A DNA stretch of 64,000 nt, from the NCBI RefSeq assembly GCF_003287935.1, contig NZ_CP030287.1, positions 1,674,001-1,738,000 on the forward strand. Reading direction: 5' to 3'. How positions within the stretch are numbered: the stretch's first letter is position 1; each line of letters begins with the position of its first letter. Shown in pieces: positions 54,953 through 62,714 of this stretch. The position numbers were made by a program, and so were the translations under genes. The notes beneath the pieces are model-generated. The model saw only the letters and a program-made list of their open reading frames with translations. It did no database searches and had not been told where the DNA came from. The stretch is from Streptomyces sp. ICC1. GTDB taxonomy: Bacteria; Actinomycetota; Actinomycetes; Streptomycetales; Streptomycetaceae.

Positions 54953-55644
54953 GCGGCTCCCCGGGGTGGTCCCCGCCCGCCGCCCGTACGGACGGCGGGC
55001 CCGGCCCGGGCGCGCCGGGCGCCCCGCGCGGTCTGCGCCGGTTCGCCGGTGCGCGCCCGGTCCGTCCGGAGGTCTGCGGGCTGTGCGGTGTGGTGGTCGC
55101 CGAGAACGCGCACCGCCACGTCGTGGAGACCGAGAAGCGGGCGCTGGTGTGCGCCTGCACCGCGTGCGCCCTGCTGTTCGACAGGCCCGGCGTCGCCACC
55201 GGCCGCTTCCGCGCCGTCCCGAACCGCTATCTCGCCGACCCCGACCACCGGCTCGACGACGGTGCCTGGGAGTTGCTGCAGATCCCGGTCGGCGTCGCCT
55301 TCTTCTTCCGCAACGCCGCCCTCGACCGTCTCGTCGCGCTCTACCCGAGCCCGGCCGGCGCCACCGAGAGCGAACTCGACGCCGAGACCTGGCAGACCGT
55401 GCTCGGCGCCGGGCGCCTCGCCCCGCTCCTCGAACCCGACGTGGAGGCCCTGCTGCTGCGCCGCGAGCAGGGCCGGACCGACTGCTACCTGGTGCCGATC
55501 GACGCCTGCTACGAGCTCGTCGGGCGGATGCGCCTGCTGTGGACGGGGTTCGACGGCGGAGCCGAGGCCCGGGCAGCGCTCGCCGACTTCTTCGCCGAGG
55601 TCGGGCGGCGGGCCAAGATCCCGGCGGAGGCACCCGCGCCATGA
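54949..55644 (+). CDS. DUF5947-like hydrogenase-cluster protein
   Basis: A 231-residue protein, GTG start overlapping the previous stop. Putative zinc or iron-sulfur site: CGLCG followed by VCACTACALLF. The remainder includes FRAVPNRYLADPDHRLDD, LLQIPVGVAFFFRN and a C-terminal CYELVGRMRLLW. It matches what is called DUF5947 in streptomycete hydrogenase loci; no function is established. The four-base couplings on both sides indicate a role in the same complex or assembly line. Confidence 0.7.
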   Translation: MSGSPGWSPPAARTDGGPGPGAPGAPRGLRRFAGARPVRPEVCGLCGVVVAENAHRHVVETEKRALVCACTACALLFDRPGVATGRFRAVPNRYLADPDHRLDDGAWELLQIPVGVAFFFRNAALDRLVALYPSPAGATESELDAETWQTVLGAGRLAPLLEPDVEALLLRREQGRTDCYLVPIDACYELVGRMRLLWTGFDGGAEARAALADFFAEVGRRAKIPAEAPAP

Positions 55645-56351
55645 CCGACTTCGGCTTCACCTGCACCGGCGTGCGCGCCGACCCGTACGCCGCCGGACCC
55701 ACCCTGGTGTTCCGGCTGCGCGTCACGGCCGGCAGCGGCCCCGAACCCACCCGGGTCCACGCGCTCGCGCTGCGCTGCCAACTGCGCATCGAACCCGCCC
55801 GGCGCGGCTACGGACCGGCCGAGGCGGCGGGCCTGGCCGACCTGTTCGGCGAGCGCGCCCGCTGGGGCACCACCCTGCAGCCCGTGCAGTTCGCGCAGGT
55901 CGCCCTCATGGTGCCCAGCTTCACCGGGGAGACCGAGATCGACGTGGTCGTGCCGTGCACCTACGACATGGACATCGCCGCGAGCCGCTACTTCAGCACC
56001 TTGGAGGACGGCGAGGCGCCATTGCTGATGCTGTTCTCCGGCACCGCCTTCACGGGGGCCGGCGGCTTCCGCGTCGAGCCCGTGCCCTGGGACCGCGAGG
56101 CCTCGTACCGGATGCCCGTGGCGGTCTGGCACGAGATGGTCGAGCAGCACTTCCCGGGCTGCGGCTGGCTCCGCCTGCCCCGGGCCGTCATGGACGAGCT
56201 GCTCGCCTTCCGCTCCCGGCACGCCCTCGCCTCCTGGGAGGCGACCGTACGGACCCTCCTGGACGCGGCGGCCGCACCCCGGCCCGATCCCGTGCAACCC
56301 TTCCGGCTGGGCGCCGCCCTGCCGCGTGTCACCGAGAGGACGGCGCCGTGA
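55641..56351 (+). CDS. DUF6084-like hydrogenase-cluster protein
   Basis: A 236-residue soluble protein beginning TDFGFTCTGVRADPYAAGPTLVFRLRV, apparently a beta-sheet-rich N-terminal domain, with TETEIDVVVPCTYDMDIAASRYF and a conserved-looking DGEAPLLMLFSGTAF. Corresponds to DUF6084 of actinobacteria, known only from hydrogenase neighbourhoods. No metal motif is obvious. ATG overlaps the previous stop; coupled also to the following gene. Confidence 0.65.
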   Translation: MTDFGFTCTGVRADPYAAGPTLVFRLRVTAGSGPEPTRVHALALRCQLRIEPARRGYGPAEAAGLADLFGERARWGTTLQPVQFAQVALMVPSFTGETEIDVVVPCTYDMDIAASRYFSTLEDGEAPLLMLFSGTAFTGAGGFRVEPVPWDREASYRMPVAVWHEMVEQHFPGCGWLRLPRAVMDELLAFRSRHALASWEATVRTLLDAAAAPRPDPVQPFRLGAALPRVTERTAP

Positions 56352-57808
56352 CCACGGCCACCGCACTGGAGGCCCGCTTCGCGACCGCCCGGCAGGTGGC
56401 CGACGCGGTCCTCTTCGAGGGGTACGTGCTGTACCCCTACCGGGCCTCGGCGGCCAAGAACCGCATGCGCTGGCAGTTCGGCGTGCTCGTACCGCCCGCA
56501 TGGGGTCCGGCGCACGAAGAGCACTCCTTCCAGCAGACCGAACTCCTCATGGAGCCCAAGGGCGAGTCGACGCTCGCCGTTGAGCTGCGGTTCCTGCACG
56601 CCCAGCGGCGCACCGTACAGCAGGCCCTGCCCGAAAGCGGGTTCGCGGAGGTCGCCGAACTGCATCTCGACGACCGGGTGCTCGTGCCCTGGGACGAGGG
56701 GGCCGAGGAGCGGGTCGAGTGGAGCGTCGACCTGGCCGAACTGACCGGAGAGGGAGTCGAGATCCCGTTCTCGCGGGACGCCCGGGAGGATACCGAGCCC
56801 GTCACCGACAGGGACGGACGGTGCGCCGGACGTCTGATGCGACGTACCGAGCGGATCGAGGGGTGCGTGCGGCTGCGTGCCACCGAACTCGACGGACCCT
56901 ACCGGGTGTTGAGACTCACGGCGGTGGTGGAGAACACCAGCCCGTGGATCCCCGCCGCCGACGGTGAGGACCGTGAGGCGGCGCTGCCGCGCTCGCTCGT
57001 CGCCGCTCATCTGCTGCTGGGCCTGAGCAGCGGCTCCTTCCTGTCCATGACCGATCCGCCGGAGTGGGCCAAGGGCGCCGTCGCCTCCTGCGTCAACCGG
57101 CACACCTGGCCGGTGCTCGCCGGGGAGCCGGGCCGGGCGGACGTGGTGCTGTCCTCGCCGATCATCCTGGAGGACCATCCCGCCATCGCTCCCGAGAGCA
57201 TCGGCGCGATGTACGACTCCACCGAGATCGACGAGATCCTCGCCCTGCGCACCGCCGCCCTGACCGACCAGGAGAAGCGGGAGGCGCGCGGGACGGACCC
57301 GAGGGCCGCCGCCGTGATCGACATGGCCGAGTCGATGCCCCCCGAGGTACTGGAGCGCCTGCACGGCGCCGTGCGCGCCCTGCGCGAAATCACCGGCCCG
57401 GACGGACCGGACGGCCCGGACCGGCCGGATGTCCCGGACCGGCCGGATGTCCCGGTGGACGCTCTGGAATTCTTCGACGAGCAGGCCGTGTTCAGGCCCG
57501 AGACCCCCTGGTGGGACCCGGCGCACACGGACACCGCCGATCCCGCGCGGGACCGGGTCCTCGTCGACGGCGTACCGGTCGGAGTCGGCAGCCGGGTGCT
57601 CCTGCGGCCGGGCCTGCGACGCACCGACGCCCAGGACCTGTTCCTCCTGGGCCGCGCCGCCCTGGTCGAGGCCGTCCTGCACGACGTGGACGGCGGGGTG
57701 CACCTCGCCGTCACGGTGGAGGGTGACCCCGGGGCCGACATCCGCCGGGAGCAGGGCCGGTTCCTCTACTTCCAGCCCGACGAACTCTCGCCCTTGGAGG
57801 ACGCGTGA
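56348..57808 (+). CDS. uncharacterised 486-residue hydrogenase-cluster protein
   Basis: GTG start overlapping the upstream stop. The protein begins with DAVLFEGYVLYPYRASAAKNRMRWQFGVLVP, contains a middle region with SLVAAHLLLGLSSGSFLSMTDPPEWA and NRHTWPVLAGEPG, a DGPDRPDVP repeat linker around residue 360, and a C-terminal beta-rich region with RRTDAQDLFLLGRAALVEAVLHDVDG. No known enzyme motif is recognised. Its fixed place between the DUF6084-like gene and the endopeptidase suggests a structural or maturation role specific to this hydrogenase type. Confidence 0.65.
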   Translation: MTTATALEARFATARQVADAVLFEGYVLYPYRASAAKNRMRWQFGVLVPPAWGPAHEEHSFQQTELLMEPKGESTLAVELRFLHAQRRTVQQALPESGFAEVAELHLDDRVLVPWDEGAEERVEWSVDLAELTGEGVEIPFSRDAREDTEPVTDRDGRCAGRLMRRTERIEGCVRLRATELDGPYRVLRLTAVVENTSPWIPAADGEDREAALPRSLVAAHLLLGLSSGSFLSMTDPPEWAKGAVASCVNRHTWPVLAGEPGRADVVLSSPIILEDHPAIAPESIGAMYDSTEIDEILALRTAALTDQEKREARGTDPRAAAVIDMAESMPPEVLERLHGAVRALREITGPDGPDGPDRPDVPDRPDVPVDALEFFDEQAVFRPETPWWDPAHTDTADPARDRVLVDGVPVGVGSRVLLRPGLRRTDAQDLFLLGRAALVEAVLHDVDGGVHLAVTVEGDPGADIRREQGRFLYFQPDELSPLEDA

Positions 57809-58416
57809 GCGGCCGCATCCTGATCGCGGGCATCGGCAACGTCTTCCTCGGCGACGACGGCTTCGGGGTGGAGACGCTGCGGCAGCTGTCCGCGTACGAA
57901 CTGCCCGACCAGGTCGAGGCCGTGGACTTCGGCGTCCGGGGAATGCACCTCGCCTACCAGCTCCTCGACGGCTACGACACCCTCGTCCTGGCGGATGCCA
58001 CGGCACGCGGCGGCGCCCCCGGCACGCTGTACCTCATCGAGGCCGACGAACCCGGCTCCGTCCAGCCGGGCGCCGCCCTGCTCGACGGCCACCACATGTC
58101 CCCCGACGCGGTCCTGGCCCTGCTGGGCACCCTGTGCGAGGGCACCGGAACCAACCCGCCCCGGCGGATCCTCGTCGTGGGATGCGAGCCCGCGTCGATC
58201 GCGGAGGGCATCGGGCTGAGCGGACCGGTGGCCGCCGCGGTGCCGGAGGCCGTACGGATGATCCTGGGCCTACTGCGGGACGAACTCGAAGATCGCGGCC
58301 CCGGAGATCACGGCCGTGAGGGTCAGGGCCGTGAGGGTCAGGGCCCTGAGGATCACGACCACGAAGACCATGACGTCGTGGCGGCCCCGGTCGCCGAGTT
58401 GAGGAGGACCCCGTGA
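57805..58416 (+). CDS. hydrogenase maturation endopeptidase (M52 family)
   Basis: A 203-residue protease that senses nickel in the large subunit and removes its C-terminal peptide. The family core is present: IAGIGNVFLGDDGFGVE with the first metal ligand, VDFGVRGMHLAY with the aspartate, and LDGHHMSPDAVLALL with the histidine. Unusually, about 35 C-terminal residues form a histidine/aspartate/glycine-rich tail (HDHEDHD) that may store or sense metal. GTG start overlapping the preceding stop. Confidence 0.9.
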   Translation: MSGRILIAGIGNVFLGDDGFGVETLRQLSAYELPDQVEAVDFGVRGMHLAYQLLDGYDTLVLADATARGGAPGTLYLIEADEPGSVQPGAALLDGHHMSPDAVLALLGTLCEGTGTNPPRRILVVGCEPASIAEGIGLSGPVAAAVPEAVRMILGLLRDELEDRGPGDHGREGQGREGQGPEDHDHEDHDVVAAPVAELRRTP

Positions 58417-58517
58417 AGAAGGCCGTCATCGGCGGTGCGGCCGTGGCCACGCTCGTCGCCGTGCTCAAGCAGATCCTCCCCGACATCAGGCGCTATCTGC
58501 GCATGCGCCGTATGTGA
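58413..58517 (+). CDS. 34-residue micro-protein in the hydrogenase operon
   Basis: A GTG-started frame of 34 codons, with GAGGAGG seven bases upstream and a four-base overlap with the endopeptidase stop. The product has a short hydrophobic helix (VIGGAAVATLVAVL) and a basic C-terminus (IRRYLRMRRM). It resembles small proteins labelled DUF6893 in Streptomyces hydrogenase loci. Likely a membrane-peripheral or anchoring peptide; function unknown. Confidence 0.75.
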   Translation: MKKAVIGGAAVATLVAVLKQILPDIRRYLRMRRM

Positions 58518-58603
58518 CGCGTGCGGCAGCCGGTTCGGTCCTTCGGAGCGACCGAACGGCGTACGCGGCGGACCCTGCGTCGGCGTGCCCGGCCGCGGCC
58601 TCC

Positions 58604-58638
58604 CCGTCCTGCCGGTGTAATGAGCCCCGGCAGGACGG
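58604..58638 (+). promoter_or_regulatory. hairpin covering the hypA ribosome-binding region
   Basis: A perfect 12-base inverted repeat (CCGTCCTGCCGG / CCGGCAGGACGG) with an 11-base loop. The right arm overlaps GGACGGAG (58634-58641), the only ribosome-site candidate before the hypA ATG at 58645. Confidence 0.7.
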
Positions 58639-58644
58639 AGTCCG

Positions 58645-59100
58645 ATGCACGAGATGTCGATCGCCATGGCCGTCGTGGGCCAGGTGGAGGAAGCGGCCGA
58701 GGCCGCCGGTGCGAGCGCCGTGACCGTAGTGCGCCTGCGGGTCGGGGAGTTGGCCGGAGTGGTGCCCGACGCCCTGGCCTTCTGCTTCGAACTGGCCTGC
58801 GCGGGAACGGTCCTCGAAGGTGCCGAGCTCGTCACGGAGCCGGTGTCCGCCCGCGCGAGCTGCTCCTCCTGCACCCGGGAATGGGCGGTCGGCATGCCGC
58901 CACGACTGTGCTGCCCCGGATGCGGGAGCGCCGCGCACGTGGAACTGCTCGCGGGCCGTGAGCTGCAGATCGCCAGTGTGAACTGGGACGACGGTTCCGG
59001 CGTCACCCCGGCCACGAGCACGGTCACACACCCGGCCACGCACCCGCCCACGAACCGAACTCCGAGGAGCGACGAACCATGTGCCGAGTGGTCGACCTGA
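58645..59100 (+). CDS. hypA: HypA, nickel metallochaperone
   Basis: A 151-residue HypA that delivers nickel to the hydrogenase large subunit with HypB. His2 of MHEMS binds nickel; the structural zinc site is CSSC and CPGC. Unlike the usual 113-120-residue HypA, a polar C-terminal tail of about 35 residues (VTHPATHPPTNR) extends it. The last 22 bases overlap hypB. Its start may be sequestered by the hairpin upstream. Confidence 0.95.
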   Translation: MHEMSIAMAVVGQVEEAAEAAGASAVTVVRLRVGELAGVVPDALAFCFELACAGTVLEGAELVTEPVSARASCSSCTREWAVGMPPRLCCPGCGSAAHVELLAGRELQIASVNWDDGSGVTPATSTVTHPATHPPTNRTPRSDEPCAEWST

Positions 59101-59966
59101 AGCAGGCGGTACTCGCCAAGAACGACGCCGCCGCGCACACCCTGCGCGCCGAACTCACCGCCCGCGGCACGGTGACCGTCAACCTGCTCTCCAGCCCCGG
59201 CAGCGGAAAGACGGCCCTGCTGGAACGCGAACTGCTCCTCGCCAAGGAGCGCGGTCTCGCGGTGGCCGCCCTCACCGCCGACCTGGCCACCGAGAACGAC
59301 GCGGTGCGCCTCGCGCGGTCCGGCGTACCCGTCAAGCAGGTGCTCACCGACGGGCTCTGCCACCTGGAGGCCGGGATGCTCGGCCGGCACCTGGACGGCT
59401 GGCTGCCCGATGCCACCCGGCTCCTGTTCGTGGAGAACGTGGGCAACCTCGTCTGCCCCGCCTCCTACGATCTCGGCGAGTCCCTGCGGGTCGTCCTGGC
59501 CTCGGTGACCGAGGGCGAGGACAAGCCCCTGAAGTACCCGACCGCCTTCGGTCTCGCCCAGCTCGTGGTGGTCAACAAGACCGACATCGCCGGGGCGGTC
59601 GAGTTCGACGAGGACGCGTTCCGGGCCAACGTCCAGCAGGTCAATCCAGGGGTGGAGGTGGTGCAGACGTCCGCGCGCTCCGGGGCGGGGGTGGGAATCC
59701 TGCTCGACCGGGCGACCGCGGTCGCGGACGGCGCGGCAACGCACGCGCCGGTCATGGCCCGGCAAGTCTCGGGCCGGGGCACGAGCACGCACGAGCACGA
59801 CCACGGGCATGGACATGGGCATGGACACGGGCACGGGCACGACCATGGCCCCGGCCCCGGCCCCGGCCCCGAGCACGGCCATCCGAGCGGGCACGGAGGA
59901 GACCACCCGCACCCGCACTCCGATCCTCAGCAGCACGTCCGTCACGCCACGGTGCAGACCCCCTGA
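59079..59966 (+). CDS. hypB: HypB, nickel-inserting GTPase
   Basis: A 295-residue HypB. P-loop SSPGSGKTALLE (Lys44-Thr45), switch residue ENVGNLVCPASYDLGE with the metal-bridging cysteine, and G4 motif VVNKTDI are intact. The N-terminus lacks the usual histidine-rich stretch and the CxxCGC site; instead about 18 histidines are packed in the last 60 residues (DHGHGHGHGHGHGH). A nickel store at the C-terminus is implied. Starts inside hypA; the hypF ATG overlaps its stop by one base. Confidence 0.94.
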   Translation: MCRVVDLKQAVLAKNDAAAHTLRAELTARGTVTVNLLSSPGSGKTALLERELLLAKERGLAVAALTADLATENDAVRLARSGVPVKQVLTDGLCHLEAGMLGRHLDGWLPDATRLLFVENVGNLVCPASYDLGESLRVVLASVTEGEDKPLKYPTAFGLAQLVVVNKTDIAGAVEFDEDAFRANVQQVNPGVEVVQTSARSGAGVGILLDRATAVADGAATHAPVMARQVSGRGTSTHEHDHGHGHGHGHGHGHDHGPGPGPGPEHGHPSGHGGDHPHPHSDPQQHVRHATVQTP

Positions 59967-62395
59967 TGGAGGCGCTCCAGCGCCGCCGGGTCACCGTCCG
60001 CGGCGTGGTGCAGGGCGTCGGGTTCCGGCCGTACGTGTACACCCGCGCGACGGACCTCGGACTGGCCGGCCACGTCACCAACACCGCGGAGGGCGTCGTC
60101 GCCGAGGTGGAGGGCGCGCCGTCGGCGGTCGCGGAGTTCTGCGACCGGCTCGCGGCCGACGCTCCCCCGCTCGCCGTCGTCGACACCGTCCACCACGACG
60201 AGGTCCCGGCCGTGGGCGGGGCCGGATTCACCATCGTCGCCTCCCGGACGGGAGGCCCCGCCCGTACCCTGATCTCCCCGGACGTGGCCACCTGCGGCGA
60301 CTGTCTGGCCGAGCTCGCGGACCCGGCAGACCGGCGCCACCGCCACCCCTTCATCACCTGCACGCACTGCGGGCCGCGCTTCACCATCGTCACCGCACTG
60401 CCCTACGACCGGCCGAACACCACGATGGCCGGCTTCCCGATGTGCCCCGACTGCGCACGCGAGTACGCCGACCCCGCCGACCGCCGGTTTCACGCCCAGC
60501 CCGTCGCCTGCCCGGCCTGCGGACCCCGGCTGCGGCTGCTCGCCGGAACGCCGCCGCGCGAGACGGACCCCGCCGACCCGGTGGCCGGCGCCCGGCGACT
60601 GCTCGGCGCCGGGGTGATCCTCGCCGTCAAGGGCATCGGCGGCTACCACCTCGCCTGCGACGCCGCCCACGCCGGCGCCGTACGGGAGCTGCGTCGCCGC
60701 AAGGCCCGCGGTGACAAGCCGTTCGCCCTGATGGCGCGTGACCTCCCCGCCGTCGAGGAACTCGTCCACCTCGGTCCCGAGGAGCGGACCCTGCTCACGG
60801 GGCGGGAGCGGCCCATCGTCCTGCTGCGCCGGCGCGCGGGCGCCGCGGCCCCGGCCGCCGACGTCGCCCCGGGCAGTCCCGACCTCGGGGTGATGCTCCC
60901 GTACAGCCCCTTGCACCATCTGCTGCTCGGGCTTCCCGGCGATCCCCCCGGGCCGCGGCTGCTGGTCATGACCAGCGGAAACCTCTCGGGCGAACCCATC
61001 GTCACCGATGACGCCGAGGCTCTGGAGCGGCTGGCCGGCCTCGCCGATGCCTGGCTGACCCACGACCGCCCGATCCACGTCCCGTGCGACGACTCGGTGG
61101 TCCGCGTGTGCGACGGCGAGCCGCTGACCGTCCGGCGCTCCCGCGGCTACGCCCCGCTCCCCCTGTCGCTGCCCTTGGCCGTGCCCGCGACCCTCGCGGT
61201 CGGAGGGGACCTGAAGAACGCCTTCTGCCTCGGGGAGGGACGTCGCGCCTGGCTGTCCGCCCACATCGGCGACATGGACGACCTGGCCACGCAGTACGCG
61301 TTCGAGCGCGCCGAGCGTCAGTTGGAGTCCGTCACAGGTGTCGCGCCCCGGCTGCTCGCCGCCGATCGACACCCCGGCTACCGATCCGCGCAGTGGGCGG
61401 GGCGGCACGCGGGCGACCGGCCGCTGGTGCGCGTGCAGCACCATCACGCGCACATCGCCTCGGCGATGGCGGAGCACGGCCTGGACGGCAGTCGGCGGGT
61501 CATCGGCATCGCGTTCGACGGCACCGGCTACGGGGACGACGGAGCCGTGTGGGGAGGCGAGGTCCTCCTCGCCGACTACGCCGGATACAGCCGCTTCGCA
61601 CACCTCGCGTACGTACCGCTGCCGGGCGGCGACGCCGCGGTGCGCAGACCGTACCGGATGGCCCTGGCGCACCTGCGGGCCGCGGGCCTCGACTGGGCGC
61701 CGGACCTGCCCTGCACGGCGGTCTGCCCGGCCGATGAACTGCGCGTTCTGGGAAGCCAGTTGGATCGGAACCTGAACTGCGTCCCCACGTCGAGCATGGG
61801 GCGGCTGTTCGACGCCGTATCCTCGCTGGCCGGTGTCTGCCACCACTCGGGGTACGAGGCCCAGGCCGCGATCGAGCTGGAGGCCGCGGCACGCGGCGCG
61901 GGGGCAGGAGAGGGTGAGGGGGCAGCAGAGGAGGCGGGTGAGGGCTACCGGTTCTCCCTGCGGTTCCCGGCTCCCGGCGCCGGGAGTCCGGTCGTCGCCG
62001 ATCCAGCGCCCGTTCTGGCCGCCGTCGTGGCCGATGTGCGCGCGGGTACCCCGCCACCCCTGATCGCGGCCCGATTCCACTCCGGCGTCGCCGGACTCGT
62101 CGCCGACCTGTGCGTCCTGGCGCGAGAGCGGTACGGCCTGGACTCCGTCGCGCTGACCGGCGGGGTCTTCTCGAACACCCTGTTGTCCTCGGCCACGGCC
62201 CGACGGCTGCGCGGACACGGCTTCACCGTGCTCCAGCACCATCGCGTCCCCCCGAACGACGGCGGCCTGGCCCTCGGCCAGCTCATGGTTGCGGCTGCCA
62301 CCACGGCCACTGCCACGGCCGACTCTGCCCGCGCGACGGAACACCCACAGCAAGGAGAAGCCCATGTGCCTGGCGGTACCCGGCAGAGTGATTGA
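59966..62395 (+). CDS. hypF: HypF, carbamoyltransferase for the cyanide ligands
   Basis: An 809-residue HypF. Domains in order: acylphosphatase-like (VRGVVQGVGFRPYVY), two zinc fingers (CGDCLAEL...CTHCGPRF and CPDCAREY...CPACGPRL), YrdC-like (KGIGGYHLACDA) and Kae1-like (HHHAHIASAMAEH, GVFSNTLL). It transfers carbamoyl phosphate-derived carbamoyl groups to HypE, source of the CN ligands. The ATG overlaps the hypB stop by one base; the 3' end overlaps hypC by 32 bases. Confidence 0.96.
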   Translation: MEALQRRRVTVRGVVQGVGFRPYVYTRATDLGLAGHVTNTAEGVVAEVEGAPSAVAEFCDRLAADAPPLAVVDTVHHDEVPAVGGAGFTIVASRTGGPARTLISPDVATCGDCLAELADPADRRHRHPFITCTHCGPRFTIVTALPYDRPNTTMAGFPMCPDCAREYADPADRRFHAQPVACPACGPRLRLLAGTPPRETDPADPVAGARRLLGAGVILAVKGIGGYHLACDAAHAGAVRELRRRKARGDKPFALMARDLPAVEELVHLGPEERTLLTGRERPIVLLRRRAGAAAPAADVAPGSPDLGVMLPYSPLHHLLLGLPGDPPGPRLLVMTSGNLSGEPIVTDDAEALERLAGLADAWLTHDRPIHVPCDDSVVRVCDGEPLTVRRSRGYAPLPLSLPLAVPATLAVGGDLKNAFCLGEGRRAWLSAHIGDMDDLATQYAFERAERQLESVTGVAPRLLAADRHPGYRSAQWAGRHAGDRPLVRVQHHHAHIASAMAEHGLDGSRRVIGIAFDGTGYGDDGAVWGGEVLLADYAGYSRFAHLAYVPLPGGDAAVRRPYRMALAHLRAAGLDWAPDLPCTAVCPADELRVLGSQLDRNLNCVPTSSMGRLFDAVSSLAGVCHHSGYEAQAAIELEAAARGAGAGEGEGAAEEAGEGYRFSLRFPAPGAGSPVVADPAPVLAAVVADVRAGTPPPLIAARFHSGVAGLVADLCVLARERYGLDSVALTGGVFSNTLLSSATARRLRGHGFTVLQHHRVPPNDGGLALGQLMVAAATTATATADSARATEHPQQGEAHVPGGTRQSD

Positions 62396-62714
62396 CATCG
62401 GGGAGAAGGACGGCACCCGCATGGCCACCGTCGACTTCGGCGGGGTGGTCAAGGAAGTGTGCCTGGAGTACCTGCCGGACCTCCAGGTCGGCGAGTACGC
62501 GATCGTCCACGTCGGCTTCGCACTGCAGCGGCTCGACGAGGAGTCGGCCAAGCAGACCTTGGAGCTCTTCGCGGAACTCGGCATGCTCCAGGAGGAATTC
62601 GGCGATCCGTGGGAGCAGGCCGCGCAGGCCGGTGGGGCGCCGTGGCCCTTCACCGACGACTCCGACGACTCCGACGACTCCGATGACGTAGCGCAGGAGG
62701 CGACCCGGCAGTGA
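62364..62714 (+). CDS. hypC: HypC, hydrogenase assembly chaperone
   Basis: A 116-residue HypC. The essential N-terminal Cys2 is in MCLAVPGRV; the oligomer-binding OB fold follows. Typical HypC is about 80-95 residues; here an acidic tail with three DDS units extends it. Starts inside the hypF frame with AAGGAG upstream, and its stop overlaps hypD by four bases, so HypC and HypD, which work as a complex on the Fe(CN)2CO unit, are coupled. Confidence 0.95.
   Translation: MCLAVPGRVIDIGEKDGTRMATVDFGGVVKEVCLEYLPDLQVGEYAIVHVGFALQRLDEESAKQTLELFAELGMLQEEFGDPWEQAAQAGGAPWPFTDDSDDSDDSDDVAQEATRQ

Noticed and set aside
58520..58560. Hairpin GCCGGTTCGGTC/GACCGAACGGC after the micro-gene as a rho-independent terminator
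   Set aside because: No T-tract and hyp genes follow closely on the same strand; may be an RNA-processing stem but termination is not supported.
59800..59900. Short-period repeats that might be taken for a CRISPR array
   Set aside because: Repeats encode the histidine tail of HypB in frame and lack unique spacers.
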